A stretch of DNA of 64,000 nt from Bradyrhizobium sp. 195 (lineage in GTDB: Bacteria > Pseudomonadota > Alphaproteobacteria > Rhizobiales > Xanthobacteraceae), in the NCBI RefSeq assembly GCF_023101665.1, contig NZ_CP082161.1:186001-250000 (forward strand), read 5' to 3'. Positions 47,130 through 57,492 of the stretch are shown here, piece after piece. Both the position numbers and the translations under genes were made by a program. The notes beneath the pieces are model-generated. The model made no database searches, was not told where the DNA came from, and saw nothing but the letters and a program-made list of their open reading frames with translations. The stretch's first letter is position 1. Every line of letters starts with the position of its first letter.

Positions 47130-50100
47130 CAGGCCACCGCCGCCACCGGCACAGCACTGCCCGAGCCGAACAATTTCCGCACCTCGCTGGCCGGCTTCGG
47201 CGGGCTGAACAGATAGCCCTGCATCTGCGTGCAGCCGAGCGCACGCAGCAGCTCGCGCTGCGCCTCGGTCTCGACCCCTTCGGCGACCGTGGTCATGCTG
47301 CTGGCGGCCGCAATGTTCACCACCGCCTGCACAATCACGGGTGCGCCGCTCTCCTCCGCGATGTCGGCGACGAAGCAGCGGTCGATCTTGATCTTGTCGA
47401 ACGGGAAGCGCTTGAGATAGCTGAGCGAGGAGTAGCCGGTGCCGAAATCGTCGAGTGCGATGCGTACGCCGATCGAGCGGAGCTGATGCAGGATCGAGAG
47501 TGCGGCCTCGTCGTCGCGGATCAGTACGGCCTCGGTGATCTCGAGTTCGAGCCGGCGCGGGTCCAGCCCGGAGGCGGCGAGTGCGCCCGCGATCCGCAGC
47601 GCCAGCGTGTCGCATTTGAGCTGCACCGGCGACACGTTGACCGCGACGCGCACCTGCGCCGGCCAGGTCGCGGCCTCATTGCAAGCCATCCGCAGCACCC
47701 AGTCGCCGAGCTCGTTGATCAGGCCGGTATCCTCGGCGACCGGAATGAACTCCGCCGGCGACACCATGCCGCGCTCGGGATGCCGCCAGCGCAGCAGCGC
47801 CTCGCAGCCCGAGACCTCGTTGGTACGCAGGTCGACCAGCGGCTGATAGTGAATCTCGAAGCCGCCGTTCACCAGGGCCTGCCGCAGGTCCTGCTCCATG
47901 CTCAGGCGCGCCTTGGCGCTCGCATCCATCTCCGGCTCGAAGAAACGGTGGCTGCGACGCCCTTGGGCCTTCGCGCCGTACATCGCCAGATCGGCGTTCT
48001 TGACGAGCTGGTCGAGATCGGTGCCGTCCTGCGGTGCCAAGGCAATCCCGATGCTCGCGTCCGTGGAGAGCTGATGGCCGAGACAATGATAGGGCTGCCG
48101 GATGGCCTGATAGATGCGGGTCACGAAGGCCAGCACATCGGCAGGGGATTGGATCGCGGTCTGGATCACGGCGAACTCGTCGCCGCCAAGCCGCGCGATC
48201 AGGTCGCCCTGCTTGAGGCAGCCGCGCAGACGGCCGGCGATCGCCTTCAACAGCTCGTCGCCGACGTGGTGGCCAAGCGAATCGTTGATGCCCTTGAATT
48301 CGTCGACGTCGATGTAGAGCAGCGCGAACTGGCCGCCGCCGCCGACCTTCTCCAGCTCGCGCTCGATCTGCTCGCGGAACAGTGACCGGTTCGGCAGGTC
48401 GGTCAGCGCGTCGTAATGCGCCATGTGCGCGATCTTCTCGTCGGCGCGCCGCCGTTCGGTGACGTCCTCGACGACGTTGATGATGTAGCGCGGCTCGCCG
48501 GCCTTGTCGCGGATGCCGATGCGCCGCGAGGTGATGTAACGGCGCCCGATGCTCGGGGTGTTCCAGATGTGCTCATCGAGGAACAGCCCGTCCGGCGATT
48601 GCAGGAGTGTGTCGTCGTGTCGGGTGACGATCTCGGCGTCCGCCGTCACATAGAGGTCGAACGCGGTCTTGCCGACGATCGTGTCATGCTGCTCGGCGAG
48701 TTGCTCCTCGGCGACCTGGTTGGCCAGCAGGTAGCGCCGCGTCCTGGCGTCCTTCACGGTAATCCGAGACGGGATATGGTCGATGATCTCGCGCAGGAAC
48801 GTGTGGTTGCGGTCCCGCTCCTGCTCCAGATGGCGACGCTCGGTGATGTCTTCGATCGTGGCCACCCATCCGCCCTGCGCGAGCGGCGTGTTGATGACCT
48901 GGAAGGCGCGGCCGTTGGGCAGCTCATGGATTCTGGTGGAGACCGTGCCTTCGGCGACCACCCGCATCACATCGGTGCAAAACGCCTCGACGTCGCCGGC
49001 GAACGCGTCACGTTCCTTGCGATGGTACATCGCCTCACGGATGTGGCAGCCGGGCTTGATGACGTCGTGGGAGAGACCGAACATCTCGGCATAGCGGCGG
49101 TTGCAGGTGACGATGTAGCCGCTCGCGTCATACAGGATCAGCCCCTGGGTCATGTTGTTGAGGGCGGTGTCGAGCCGCAGCCGCTCCGCTTCCAGCCGTT
49201 CCTGCGCTTCACGGTTCTGCCGGTTGATCTGGCGAATGATCAGATAGAGGATCAGCGCGATTACGCCGGCCGAGAAGCCCGCCGTCGCGACCGTGAAGCC
49301 GGTCTGCTGCCGCCAGTCCGCAAGCGCTGCCGCCATGGTGTTGGTGGCGACGATGACCAGCGGGAAATGCGTCAGTGGCGCAGCAGAGCCGAGCCGCTCC
49401 TCGCCGTCGAGCGGGCTCCTGACGCGAAGCGTGTGCTGACCGCCCTCGCTCAGCACCTTATGCATCAGCGGCGCATCCTTGAAGCTCCGTCCGATCAGCT
49501 CTTCGCGATGCGGATAGCGCGCCAGCATCTTGCCCTCGCGATCGAACAGCGAGATGGCGGTGCCCTCGGCGAGCACGACGGATGCGAAATAGTGCTGATA
49601 GCTGTCCGGATCGATCCGGCGCACCATCGCGCCGAGGAAGGTGCCGTCCGCGCCGTTCAACCGGCGTGCGACGACGGTGGTCCATTTGTTGATGATGAAG
49701 CTGCGGACGGATTCGAGCAGCACCGATTCGGACTGCGGATTCGTCTTGAACGTCTGAAAGTACGCCCGGGATGAAATGTTGATCTTGGGCAGCGGCTGGG
49801 CCCGCGACCAGTTGATCAGCTCGCCATCGGCATCGTAGATCGCGATATCGCCGAGATAGGACACCGAGCTGATCTTGCTGCGCAGCATCTGGTTCGTCAC
49901 CGATCCCGACATGCGCTCGCGGAACGTCGCCGGCGAGGTGATCTCCGCCAGGTTCATCTGCCCGATCAGATCGGCGGCGACGACATCGGAATCTTCAAAT
50001 TGCTGGTCGAAGTGGCGCGCGATCAGCTGCACCGTGTTTTCCAGCTCGCGCTCGCGATTGACCAGGGTTCGCTCGCGAAACTCGCCGACGGCCACGGCCG

Positions 50101-50239
50101 TCACGGCGAAGATGCCTCCGACCAGCAACACGCCGCACAGGGTCAACCACAGGACAGGACCACGCCGCGCCAAGACCTCCCAGCCGTTCCTCGCGGCTAG
50201 ACACATTCCGGCTGCCATCGTGGAAAAGACCTGGCGCAT
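47129..50239 (-). CDS. membrane-bound sensor with PAS-PAS-GGDEF-EAL domains
   Basis: 1036 residues from the ATG at 50239, which has a very strong GGAGG. One helix at about 28-52 and another at about 315-336 bracket a 260-residue periplasmic sensor of double-Cache type. Two PAS domains follow (about 355-470 and 480-600), then GGDEF (about 605-770) with LGGDEF intact, then EAL (about 785-1020) with EALLRW, NVSPVQ, DDFGTGYSSL and EGVET all intact. Both synthesis and breakdown of cyclic di-GMP are thus possible; the sensor probably sets the direction. Overlaps the next gene. Confidence 0.94.
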   Translation of the reverse strand: MRQVFSTMAAGMCLAARNGWEVLARRGPVLWLTLCGVLLVGGIFAVTAVAVGEFRERTLVNRERELENTVQLIARHFDQQFEDSDVVAADLIGQMNLAEITSPATFRERMSGSVTNQMLRSKISSVSYLGDIAIYDADGELINWSRAQPLPKINISSRAYFQTFKTNPQSESVLLESVRSFIINKWTTVVARRLNGADGTFLGAMVRRIDPDSYQHYFASVVLAEGTAISLFDREGKMLARYPHREELIGRSFKDAPLMHKVLSEGGQHTLRVRSPLDGEERLGSAAPLTHFPLVIVATNTMAAALADWRQQTGFTVATAGFSAGVIALILYLIIRQINRQNREAQERLEAERLRLDTALNNMTQGLILYDASGYIVTCNRRYAEMFGLSHDVIKPGCHIREAMYHRKERDAFAGDVEAFCTDVMRVVAEGTVSTRIHELPNGRAFQVINTPLAQGGWVATIEDITERRHLEQERDRNHTFLREIIDHIPSRITVKDARTRRYLLANQVAEEQLAEQHDTIVGKTAFDLYVTADAEIVTRHDDTLLQSPDGLFLDEHIWNTPSIGRRYITSRRIGIRDKAGEPRYIINVVEDVTERRRADEKIAHMAHYDALTDLPNRSLFREQIERELEKVGGGGQFALLYIDVDEFKGINDSLGHHVGDELLKAIAGRLRGCLKQGDLIARLGGDEFAVIQTAIQSPADVLAFVTRIYQAIRQPYHCLGHQLSTDASIGIALAPQDGTDLDQLVKNADLAMYGAKAQGRRSHRFFEPEMDASAKARLSMEQDLRQALVNGGFEIHYQPLVDLRTNEVSGCEALLRWRHPERGMVSPAEFIPVAEDTGLINELGDWVLRMACNEAATWPAQVRVAVNVSPVQLKCDTLALRIAGALAASGLDPRRLELEITEAVLIRDDEAALSILHQLRSIGVRIALDDFGTGYSSLSYLKRFPFDKIKIDRCFVADIAEESGAPVIVQAVVNIAAASSMTTVAEGVETEAQRELLRALGCTQMQGYLFSPPKPASEVRKLFGSGSAVPVAAVA

Positions 50240-50414
50240 TCCCCCTCCCTGGAGGAACACGAATACACCGCACAAATGGCCTAAACCTTAGGAAAGCCAG
50301 TTACCTAAGCATTAATCCAGTTGCGCAACCGCATCCGCACCTAGCGGAGCGGGAATCGCGTCACGGTTGTGCGGCGTGCGCAGCAAACCGCTGCGCTGCA
50401 TCGTTAACCGCGGC
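50240..50414. other. intergenic stretch between the GGDEF/EAL gene and livM
   Basis: About 175 bases, AT-richer next to the GGDEF/EAL gene start. It must hold that promoter. Nothing else is recognised. Confidence 0.35.
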
Positions 50415-51500
50415 TTAATGCGAGCTGCCGCCGCTCTTGTCGCCGGCGGGATTGCGCAGCCGTCCGACCACGCCGGTCGGAAAGAAATAGACGCTGGCGA
50501 TGAACAGCAGCCCGAGCCACAGCAGCCAGCGGTCGGGATGCAGCAGCCCCGGCAGCAGCGGCAGGCCGGCTTCCGACGCCGCCGTGGAGGCGACGCCCAT
50601 CAGCGACTGCAAATAGTTCTGGGCGAGGATGAAGATGCTGGCGCCGATGATCGCCCCGTAGATCGTGCCCATGCCGCCGATCACGACCATCAGCAGGATG
50701 TCCAGCATGATGGAGAAGCTGAGCGAGGTATCGGGACCGGCATAGCGTAGCCACAGCGCATTCAAGATGCCGGCGCCGGCGGCGACCAGCGCGGCGAGGC
50801 AATTGGCGTAGGTCAGGTGGAACACCGTGCGAAAGCCGAGGGCCTCGGCGCGAAAACGGTTCTCGCGGATGGCCTGCAGCACGCGCCCGAACGGCGAATT
50901 CACGACGCGCAGCAAAGCGAGGATCATCAGGGCCGAGACCGCGAACACCAGGTAGAAGGTCAGGATGCGGCCGTTGACCTCGAAGCCGAACAGGTTCTTC
51001 GAGATCAGCACGGTGCCGGGACGCAGCAGCTCCGGCAGCTGGAAGCTGCGCCCGTCCTCGCCGCCGGTCAGCCATGAGAGCTGCGAGGCCAGCACCTGGA
51101 AGGCAGAGGCGACCGCGAGTGTGATCATGGCGAAGAAGATCGCGGCCACGCGCAGAGAAAAGAGCCCGATGGCGAGCGCGAGCAGGGCCGCGAGCGGCAG
51201 GCCGACGACGATGCCGGTTGCGACCGCCGCCCAATTGGGGCCCATCCCATACAGCGCGATCGCGATCGCGTAGCTGCCGATGCCGTAGAACATGGTGTGG
51301 GCGAACGACACCGAGCCGGTATAGCCGAGCAGGAGATCGTAGGAGGCGACCAGCGCTGCGAAGACGCAGATCTTGGCCGCGACGTTCAGGGCCTTGGCGC
51401 CCGGAAACAGGAACGGCGTCGCCGCCAGCGCCAGGATGATGAGGACGAGAACGAGCGTGAGGACGCGGCTGCGCGGCGGGTCGCCGGAGAGGATCATCAT
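50415..51500 (-). CDS. livM: branched-chain amino-acid-type ABC transporter permease (LivM family)
   Basis: 361 residues, about ten hydrophobic helices. Family features include SYDLLLGYTGSVSFAHTMFYGIGSYA (about 52-77) and GFRTVFHLTYANCLAALVAAGAGILNAL, with GGMGTIYGAIIGASIF near the C-terminus. It forms the channel with LivH. The start overlaps the livH stop by four bases. Last gene of the operon. Confidence 0.93.
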   Translation of the reverse strand: MMILSGDPPRSRVLTLVLVLIILALAATPFLFPGAKALNVAAKICVFAALVASYDLLLGYTGSVSFAHTMFYGIGSYAIAIALYGMGPNWAAVATGIVVGLPLAALLALAIGLFSLRVAAIFFAMITLAVASAFQVLASQLSWLTGGEDGRSFQLPELLRPGTVLISKNLFGFEVNGRILTFYLVFAVSALMILALLRVVNSPFGRVLQAIRENRFRAEALGFRTVFHLTYANCLAALVAAGAGILNALWLRYAGPDTSLSFSIMLDILLMVVIGGMGTIYGAIIGASIFILAQNYLQSLMGVASTAASEAGLPLLPGLLHPDRWLLWLGLLFIASVYFFPTGVVGRLRNPAGDKSGGSSH

Positions 51501-52507
51501 CGGCTGGTCACCGCATAGAGGCCGCGCGGGCGCCACATCAGAATGGCGACCATCAGCAGGATGTTGGAGACGAGGGCGAGTTTCGGCACCAGGAAGCCGC
51601 CGTAATTGGCGACCATGGCCACGAGGATCGCGCCGATGAAGCAGCCGCCGATCGACCCGAGCCCGCCGATGATGACGACGATGAAAATCAAGACGGTGAG
51701 GTCGTCGCTCATGGAGGCGTGGACCTGCTCGCGATAGAGCGCCCACATCACGCCGCCGAGGCCGGCCAGCGCCGATCCCGTCATGAACACGCCGAGGAAC
51801 AGGCGGCGGATGCGATAGCCGAGCGCCTCGACCATCTCGCGGTTCTCGACGCCGGCGCGGATCAAGAGGCCAAGCTTGCTGCGATTGAGAACGAGCTGGA
51901 TCGCGATGAAGATGGCAAGGCCGATCAGCATCGCCAGCACACGGTACTTTGCAATTGCGACATCGCCGAGGATGAAGGAGCCACGTAGCGAGGTCGGCAG
52001 CGGCATCGGGATGATCTGCGGTCCCCACAGCGCATAGAGCGTCTGCTCGGCGACGATCAGGCCGCCGGTCGTCATCAGGATCTGCTTCAGATGCTGGCCG
52101 TAGACCGGCAGAATCAGCACGCGCTCGACGACGAGGCCGAGCGCGCCTGATACCGCCATCGAGAGCAGCGCGGCCGGGGCGAGCACCGCGAGATTCATCC
52201 ACAGCGAATCCGCCTGAATGGAAGCCGCGAACGGCGCCAGCACGAGCGTGGCGACGTAGGCGCCGACGGCGATGAAGGCGCCGTGGCCGAAATTGAGCAC
52301 GTCCATCAGGCCGAACACCAGCGTCAGGCCGGAGGCCATGATGAAGATCATCATGCCCATGGCGAGGCTCGCGGCGGTCAGCGTCAGCCAGGAGCTGGTC
52401 GATCCAATCAGCGGGATCATGAGCAGCGCGAGCGCGATCGGCAGCAGGATCGGCGCGATGTCGCGCTTCGGCTTCGGCAGGGGATCATTTGCGGCAAGTT
52501 CAGTCAC
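51497..52507 (-). CDS. livH: branched-chain amino-acid-type ABC transporter permease (LivH family)
   Basis: 336 residues, with FIMASGLTLVFGLMDVLNFGHGAFIAVGAY (about 56-85), VVERVLILPVYGQHLKQILMTTG and IGGLGSIGGCFIGAILVAM typical of LivH. The leader of about 20 residues is polar. GTG start at 52507 overlapping the livF stop; the open frame runs back through livF but homology begins here. Confidence 0.93.
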   Translation of the reverse strand: MTELAANDPLPKPKRDIAPILLPIALALLMIPLIGSTSSWLTLTAASLAMGMMIFIMASGLTLVFGLMDVLNFGHGAFIAVGAYVATLVLAPFAASIQADSLWMNLAVLAPAALLSMAVSGALGLVVERVLILPVYGQHLKQILMTTGGLIVAEQTLYALWGPQIIPMPLPTSLRGSFILGDVAIAKYRVLAMLIGLAIFIAIQLVLNRSKLGLLIRAGVENREMVEALGYRIRRLFLGVFMTGSALAGLGGVMWALYREQVHASMSDDLTVLIFIVVIIGGLGSIGGCFIGAILVAMVANYGGFLVPKLALVSNILLMVAILMWRPRGLYAVTSR

Positions 52508-53226
52508 TGATGTGCCTCCAGGCTCAGGCCGAGCAGCCGCTCCTGCAGCGGCACGTCGGCGGCGAGCGCCGCCATCTCGCCGCGATGAACGATGGTGCCG
52601 TTGTCCATCACGAGCACGTTGTCGCCGAGCTCGCGGGCGGCAAAGAAGTTCTGCTCGACCAGGAGGATGGTGGCGCCCTTGCGCTTGATCTCCCTCAGGC
52701 ACTCGATCAGCGCCATCACGATCGCCGGCGCCAGGCCCTTGGTCGGTTCGTCGATCAGCAGGAGCTTACGCGGCTCGATGATGGCGCGGGCGATCGAAAG
52801 CATCTGCTTTTGCCCGCCCGAGAGACTTCCCGCGCGCGACAGCCAGAACCGGCGCAGCGCCGGGAAGAAGCCAAAAATCCAGTCGAGCTGGGTGTCGTCG
52901 AGCGGACCGTCGCGCGCCGCCAGCACCAGGTTCTCTTTCACGGTGAGATCGGAGAACACCGCCATGCTCTCCGGCACGTAGCCGACGCCGAGCCTTGCGA
53001 TGTCGGGCGTGGCGCGGCTTTCGATGCGATCGCCTGCGAGGTTGATCTCGCCGCTGGAAGCCTGCCACAGCCCCATGATGGTGCGCAGTGTCGTGGTCTT
53101 GCCGGCGCCGTTGCGGCCGAGCAGCATCGTGACCTGCCCCTGCGGGACCGCGAGGTCGATGCCCTGGAGGATGTGATAGCGGCCGATATGGGTGTGCACG
53201 CCGGAGAGCTTGAGCAGATCGGTCAT
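52504..53226 (-). CDS. livF: ABC transporter ATP-binding protein (LivF family)
   Basis: 240 residues. Walker A GRNGAGKTTTLRTIMGL (about 37-53), Q-loop VGYVPESM, signature LSGGQKQMLSIARA, Walker B LLLIDEPTKGLAP and H-loop LLVEQN. One of the two ATPases that power the transporter. Overlaps livG by four bases. Confidence 0.95.
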   Translation of the reverse strand: MTDLLKLSGVHTHIGRYHILQGIDLAVPQGQVTMLLGRNGAGKTTTLRTIMGLWQASSGEINLAGDRIESRATPDIARLGVGYVPESMAVFSDLTVKENLVLAARDGPLDDTQLDWIFGFFPALRRFWLSRAGSLSGGQKQMLSIARAIIEPRKLLLIDEPTKGLAPAIVMALIECLREIKRKGATILLVEQNFFAARELGDNVLVMDNGTIVHRGEMAALAADVPLQERLLGLSLEAHQ

Positions 53227-53996
53227 GCGACGCTCTCTGCGTTCTTGGGGGCGACGCCGAGATAGGCTTCCTGCACGATCGGCGAGGCGATCACCTCCGC
53301 AGGTGGCCCGTCCGCAACAAGTTGCCCGTTATGCAGGACGATGATGCGGTCGGCGAGCGAGCGCACCACGTCCATCTTGTGCTCGACCAGAAGGATGATC
53401 TTGCTCCTGTCCTGCTTAAGCTGCGCGATCAGGTTGAGGACCACAGGCACCTCATCGATGCTCATGCCGGCAGTCGGCTCGTCGAACATGAAAACCTTCG
53501 GCTCCAGCGCGATCATCAGCGCGACCTCGAGCTTGCGCTGATCGCCATGCGACAGCGCGGTCGCGGCGACGCCGCGGCGGCTGCCGAGCGCGACCTGGTC
53601 CAGGATGGCGTCGGCGCGTGCGATCAGGTCGCGGCGGACCGTCCAGGGCCGCAGCATGTCGTAATGGGTGCCGCTGGCGGCCTGCACCGCGAGGCGAACG
53701 TTCTCTTCCACGGTGAGGTTCGGAAAGAGATTGGTAAGCTGGAAGGCGCGACCGAGGCCCGCGCGAGTGCGCAGCGGCGCGGAGTGCTGGGTGATGTCGG
53801 TGCCGCCGAACAGGATACTGCCGTTCGAGGCGCGCAGCTGGCCCGAGATCAGATTGAAATAGGTGGTCTTGCCGGCACCGTTCGGCCCGACGATAGCGGT
53901 GAGCTCGCCCGGACGGAACGTGCAGGTGACGTTGTTGACCGCAACATGGCCGCCGAAGCGGATGGTGAGGTCACGGGTTTCGAGGGTCAGCGTCAT
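53223..53996 (-). CDS. livG: ABC transporter ATP-binding protein (LivG family)
   Basis: 257 residues. Walker A GPNGAGKTTYFNLISGQ (about 37-53), GRAFQLTNLFPNLTVEENV, signature LSHGDQRKLEVALMIA (His in place of the usual Gly/Ser), Walker B VFMFDEPTAGMS and H-loop LLVEHKMDVV. The LSHGD form is normal for LivG. First of the overlapping GFHM set, 178 bases after the binding-protein gene. Confidence 0.95.
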   Translation of the reverse strand: MTLTLETRDLTIRFGGHVAVNNVTCTFRPGELTAIVGPNGAGKTTYFNLISGQLRASNGSILFGGTDITQHSAPLRTRAGLGRAFQLTNLFPNLTVEENVRLAVQAASGTHYDMLRPWTVRRDLIARADAILDQVALGSRRGVAATALSHGDQRKLEVALMIALEPKVFMFDEPTAGMSIDEVPVVLNLIAQLKQDRSKIILLVEHKMDVVRSLADRIIVLHNGQLVADGPPAEVIASPIVQEAYLGVAPKNAESVA

Positions 53997-54048
53997 AGAG
54001 TGTCTGGCAATTGATGAAACGGGATATATCGGCGGGTCGCGCTGCGCT

Positions 54049-54166
54049 CCCTCCCCCGCTTGCGGGGGAGGGTCGGGGAGAGGGTATTTCCACGGGCGAG
54101 ACCCCCCAAGAGGAGAGAGCCCTCACCCGGCGCTATGCGCCGACCTCTCCCGCAAGCGGGAGAGGT
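54049..54166. repeat. intergenic inverted repeat, 'CCTCCCCCGCTTGCGGGGGAGGG' type (copy 5 of the large family)
   Basis: CTCCCCCGCTTGCGGGGGAG at the left and ACCTCTCCCGCAAGCGGGAG at the right are each hairpins and are mutually complementary; inner GAGGAGAGAGCCCTCACCC. It lies between the binding-protein gene and livG, where it may stabilise or trim the binding-protein message. Confidence 0.85.
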
Positions 54167-54173
54167 AAGCAAC

Positions 54174-55358
54174 TCAGCGCTTGTTCTTGACCGGAACGTC
54201 CATGTCTTCGATCTTTAGCTCGCGCACCGGCTCGAGCACGGCCCAGGCGACGTTCGGATCGACCTTGACCTTGAAGTGATACATGCTCTGCAGCGCCTGA
54301 TGATCTTCCTTGCGGAACACCATCTTGCCCTTTGGCGTGTCGAACTCCAGGCCTTCCATCGCCGTAATCAGCTTCTCGGTGTCGGTCGACTTCGCCTTGG
54401 TGACGGCGGCGACGACGGACATCGCGGCGGCAAAACCGCCCGCGGTGAAGAAGTCCGGCGGCGCGTTGAAGCGCTTCTGGTGCTCGGCGACCAGCCAGTC
54501 GTTCACCGGGTTCTTCGGGATCTCGTAGAAATAATAGGTCGCTCCTTCCATGCCGGGCAGGCCCTTATAGGCGGCGAGCGCCGGCAGGATGTTGCCGCCG
54601 GTGGAGAGCTCGATGCCGTAGCGCTTCGGGTCCATGTCCTGGAGCTTGGCCAGCGGATTGCCGGCGCCGGCCCAGATCACCCAGATCACCTTGCGGCCGG
54701 GCTTGTCCTTCAGGGCGTCGAACAGGCGCTGGCCGACGGCGGTGAAGTCGGTGGTGGAGGTCGGGGCATATTCCTCCGCAGCGAGCGTCGCGCCGGTCTT
54801 GGCGAGCGCTTCCTTGAAGGCGGCGACGCCATCGCGGCCGAACGCATAGTCCTGCGCCAGGGTGGCGACAGTGACGCCCTGCTTGCCGATCGCGACCGCG
54901 TTCGAGATCGCGTCCTGCGAAGAATTGCGCCCGGTGCGGAAGATGTAGCGATTCCACTTCTCGCCGGTAATCTGATCCGCGACCGCCGGCTCGACGATCA
55001 GGATCTTCTTGTTCTCCTCGGCGACCGGGAGAATGGCGAGCGCGGCGGCCGACGAGGTCGTGCCGATCGCGATGTCGGCCTTGTCGTCCTGATAGGCTTC
55101 GGCGAGCGCGGCCTTCGAAAGGTCCGGCTTGCCCTGGTCGTCCTTGGTGATGATGACGATCTTGCGACCATCGAGCGTCATCGTGCCCTTGGTGGCGTAT
55201 TCGAAACCCATTTTCAGGCCGGTCTCGGTCTGCTTGGCATAGGCCTCGAGCGGGCCGGTCTTGCCGTAGATCAGCGCGACCTTGAGATCGTCGGCCCGTG
55301 CGGAGGTGCCCGCGGCGAGTGCGAGGATGGTTGTTGTTATGATGAGTGATCGACGCAC
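54174..55358 (-). CDS. periplasmic substrate-binding protein of the Liv-type ABC transporter
   Basis: 394 residues. A signal peptide ends near ALAAGTSARA|DDLKV. The mature protein has type I periplasmic fold features: VALIYGKTGPLEAYAKQTETGLKMGFEYA, VIITKDDQGKPDLSKAALAEAY, AIGTTSSAAALAI and KWNRYIFRTGRNSSQDA. The order livK-G-F-H-M shows it feeds the adjacent transporter. Its ligand could be a branched-chain amino acid, but family members also bind aromatic acids, amides and other compounds; the neighbourhood of acid-activation genes leaves this open. GTG start with AGGAGGGACC upstream. Confidence 0.9.
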   Translation of the reverse strand: MRRSLIITTTILALAAGTSARADDLKVALIYGKTGPLEAYAKQTETGLKMGFEYATKGTMTLDGRKIVIITKDDQGKPDLSKAALAEAYQDDKADIAIGTTSSAAALAILPVAEENKKILIVEPAVADQITGEKWNRYIFRTGRNSSQDAISNAVAIGKQGVTVATLAQDYAFGRDGVAAFKEALAKTGATLAAEEYAPTSTTDFTAVGQRLFDALKDKPGRKVIWVIWAGAGNPLAKLQDMDPKRYGIELSTGGNILPALAAYKGLPGMEGATYYFYEIPKNPVNDWLVAEHQKRFNAPPDFFTAGGFAAAMSVVAAVTKAKSTDTEKLITAMEGLEFDTPKGKMVFRKEDHQALQSMYHFKVKVDPNVAWAVLEPVRELKIEDMDVPVKNKR

Positions 55359-55464
55359 GATGGTCCCTCCTGATTTAAAGTTTCTCGGCAACAGCGATTT
55401 GCACAACGTCACGGACATTGCAATTGAACCTTCCGGCCGAGCGTGCCGGCCTTTCGAACATGCA

Positions 55465-57492
55465 TCATTTTTGGGCTAGCCGCGCGTTGCCGGCGCCTTC
55501 GGACTGACGCCGATCCGACTGCGCCTCATCAGCGCTTTCGAAAATATGCGGCGCGACGCCGCGCCTCTCCAGGGCTTCGCCGAGCTTGATGCGCAGGAAG
55601 CCCGACGTGGTGTAGCGCGACACGCCGGAATAGAAGCGGTCGACGAGGCTGCGCACCATGGCCGAATAATCGTCCATCAGTTCCGGCAGGATGGAAAAAT
55701 TGTCATAATTGACGATGGCGTAGACCCGGCGGCCGAGCGGGGCGAGCCTGGCCTCGACGATAGCAGCGATGGTATCGATCTCGGCCTTGCTGCGCAGCGG
55801 ATAGCGCTCCAGGTTGACGAAAAACAGGTCCTGCTGCCCGTCAAGCGTGAAGCGCTGATCGAGCGGAATGGTGAGCAGGCGCTCGCGCAGATCCATCAGA
55901 CCTTCGCCGAAGATGCGCGCGTCCATCAAGGCGGGATCGCGCGGGATCAACGGCTTGAAATCCATCAGGCGCAAGATGTCGCGCTCGATATCCATGCCGG
56001 GCGCAATTTCCGTCAGCTCGAGCCCGTCGGGGCGCAGCTCGAACACGCAGCGCTCGGTGACGTAAAGCGTGCGCTGCTTGCGCGTGGCGGCGAACGGGCC
56101 GCTGAAGGTGACGTGCTCGACGCTGTCCACGAACTTGCGCGATGGCGCCTCGTCGAGAATGACGAGCTTGCCGTCGTTCACTGCGATGCGCTGCTTGCCC
56201 GCGCCGAAGGTGCCGACGAAGACGACCTCCTTGGCGTTCTGGCTGATGTTGATGAAGCCGCCGGCACCTGCGAGTTTCGGCCCGAACTTGCTGACATTGA
56301 GGTTGCCGGCACGATCGACCTGGGCGAGCCCGAGAAAGGCCGCATCGAGACCGCCGCCGTCGTAGAAGTCGAACTGATAAGGCTGGTCGATCACCGCCTG
56401 CGTGTTGATCGCCGCGCCGAAATCGATGCCGCTTGCGGGGATCCCGCCAATCACGCCGGGCTCCGCCGTCAACGTGATCAGGTCGATGATCCGCTCCTCA
56501 TTGGCCACGGAGGCGATCCCCTCGGGCATGCCGATGCCGAGATTGACAACGCTGTTGGCCTTCAGCTCGAGGGCGGCGCGACGGGCGATGATCTTGCGTT
56601 CGCTGACCGGCATCACCGGCAGCGAGGCGGCACGGACGCGGATCTCGCTCGAGAAAGCCGGATTGTATTGCGTGCCGAACGTCTGCCAGTGGTTCTCGGG
56701 CCTTGCCACCACGACGCAGTCGACCAGGATGCCGGGAATTTTGACCTGGCGCGGATTGAGGCTGCCGGCCTCGGCCACGCGTTCGACCTGGGCGATGACG
56801 ATGCCGCCGGAATTATGCGCCGCCATGGCGATGGCGAGCGCCTCCAGCGTCAGCGCCTCCTTCTCCATGGTGAGGTTGCCGTCGGGATCGCCGGTGGTGG
56901 CGCGGATGATCCCGACTTGGATCGGAAACGTCTTGTAGAGCAGGCAGTCTTCGCCGCCGATCCTGATCAGCTCCACCATGTCCTCGGTGGTGCGTGCGTT
57001 CAGCTTGCCGCCGCCCTGCCGGGGGTCGACGAAGGTGCCGATGCCGACGCGGGTGACATGGCCGGGCCGGTGCGCGGCGATGTCGCGGAACAGATGCGTG
57101 ATGACGCCCTGCGGCAGGTTATAGGCCTCGATCTGGTTCGCGATCGCGAGTTGCTGCAATTTCGGTGCGAGCCCCCAATGTCCCCCGATCACGCGCCGGA
57201 CCAGGCCTTCATGCGCGAAATGATTGAGGCCGCGCTGCTTGCCGTCGCCCTGGCCGGCCGCATAGATCAGCGTCAGGTTGCGCGGCTTGCCCTGCGTATA
57301 GGGCGCGTCGCCTTCGTGGGAAAGGTAGAGCTCTTCCAGCGCGATCGCGATCTCCTCGGCAAAGCCGATGCCAACGAAGCCGCCGGTCGCCACCGTGTCG
57401 CCGTCGCGAATCAGCATAACCGCTTCGGCGGCCGTGACGACCTTGCCTTTCTCGGAATTGGGCAAATAGGGCAGAGCTGGATGATGGCTCAC
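55465..57492 (-). CDS. acetate/3-ketoacid CoA-transferase family enzyme (fused alpha and beta parts)
   Basis: 675 residues. The first 250 or so are the alpha half ([36 protein letters not shown], with the GGFVGIG oxyanion motif) and the next 280 the beta half, with the active-site Glu in [17 protein letters not shown] (about residue 350). The remaining 130 or so residues ([85 protein letters not shown]) form an extra domain not in the short YdiF type. It moves CoA between short acyl groups. GTG start at 57492 with GGGAGG upstream. It follows the transporter gene by 110 bases. Confidence 0.9.
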   Translation of the reverse strand: MSHHPALPYLPNSEKGKVVTAAEAVMLIRDGDTVATGGFVGIGFAEEIAIALEELYLSHEGDAPYTQGKPRNLTLIYAAGQGDGKQRGLNHFAHEGLVRRVIGGHWGLAPKLQQLAIANQIEAYNLPQGVITHLFRDIAAHRPGHVTRVGIGTFVDPRQGGGKLNARTTEDMVELIRIGGEDCLLYKTFPIQVGIIRATTGDPDGNLTMEKEALTLEALAIAMAAHNSGGIVIAQVERVAEAGSLNPRQVKIPGILVDCVVVARPENHWQTFGTQYNPAFSSEIRVRAASLPVMPVSERKIIARRAALELKANSVVNLGIGMPEGIASVANEERIIDLITLTAEPGVIGGIPASGIDFGAAINTQAVIDQPYQFDFYDGGGLDAAFLGLAQVDRAGNLNVSKFGPKLAGAGGFINISQNAKEVVFVGTFGAGKQRIAVNDGKLVILDEAPSRKFVDSVEHVTFSGPFAATRKQRTLYVTERCVFELRPDGLELTEIAPGMDIERDILRLMDFKPLIPRDPALMDARIFGEGLMDLRERLLTIPLDQRFTLDGQQDLFFVNLERYPLRSKAEIDTIAAIVEARLAPLGRRVYAIVNYDNFSILPELMDDYSAMVRSLVDRFYSGVSRYTTSGFLRIKLGEALERRGVAPHIFESADEAQSDRRQSEGAGNARLAQK

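Noticed and set aside
55359..55464. Possible sigma-54 promoter before the Liv-type binding protein
   Set aside because: CCGGCACGCTCGGCC has the -24-like part but no GC at the right distance.
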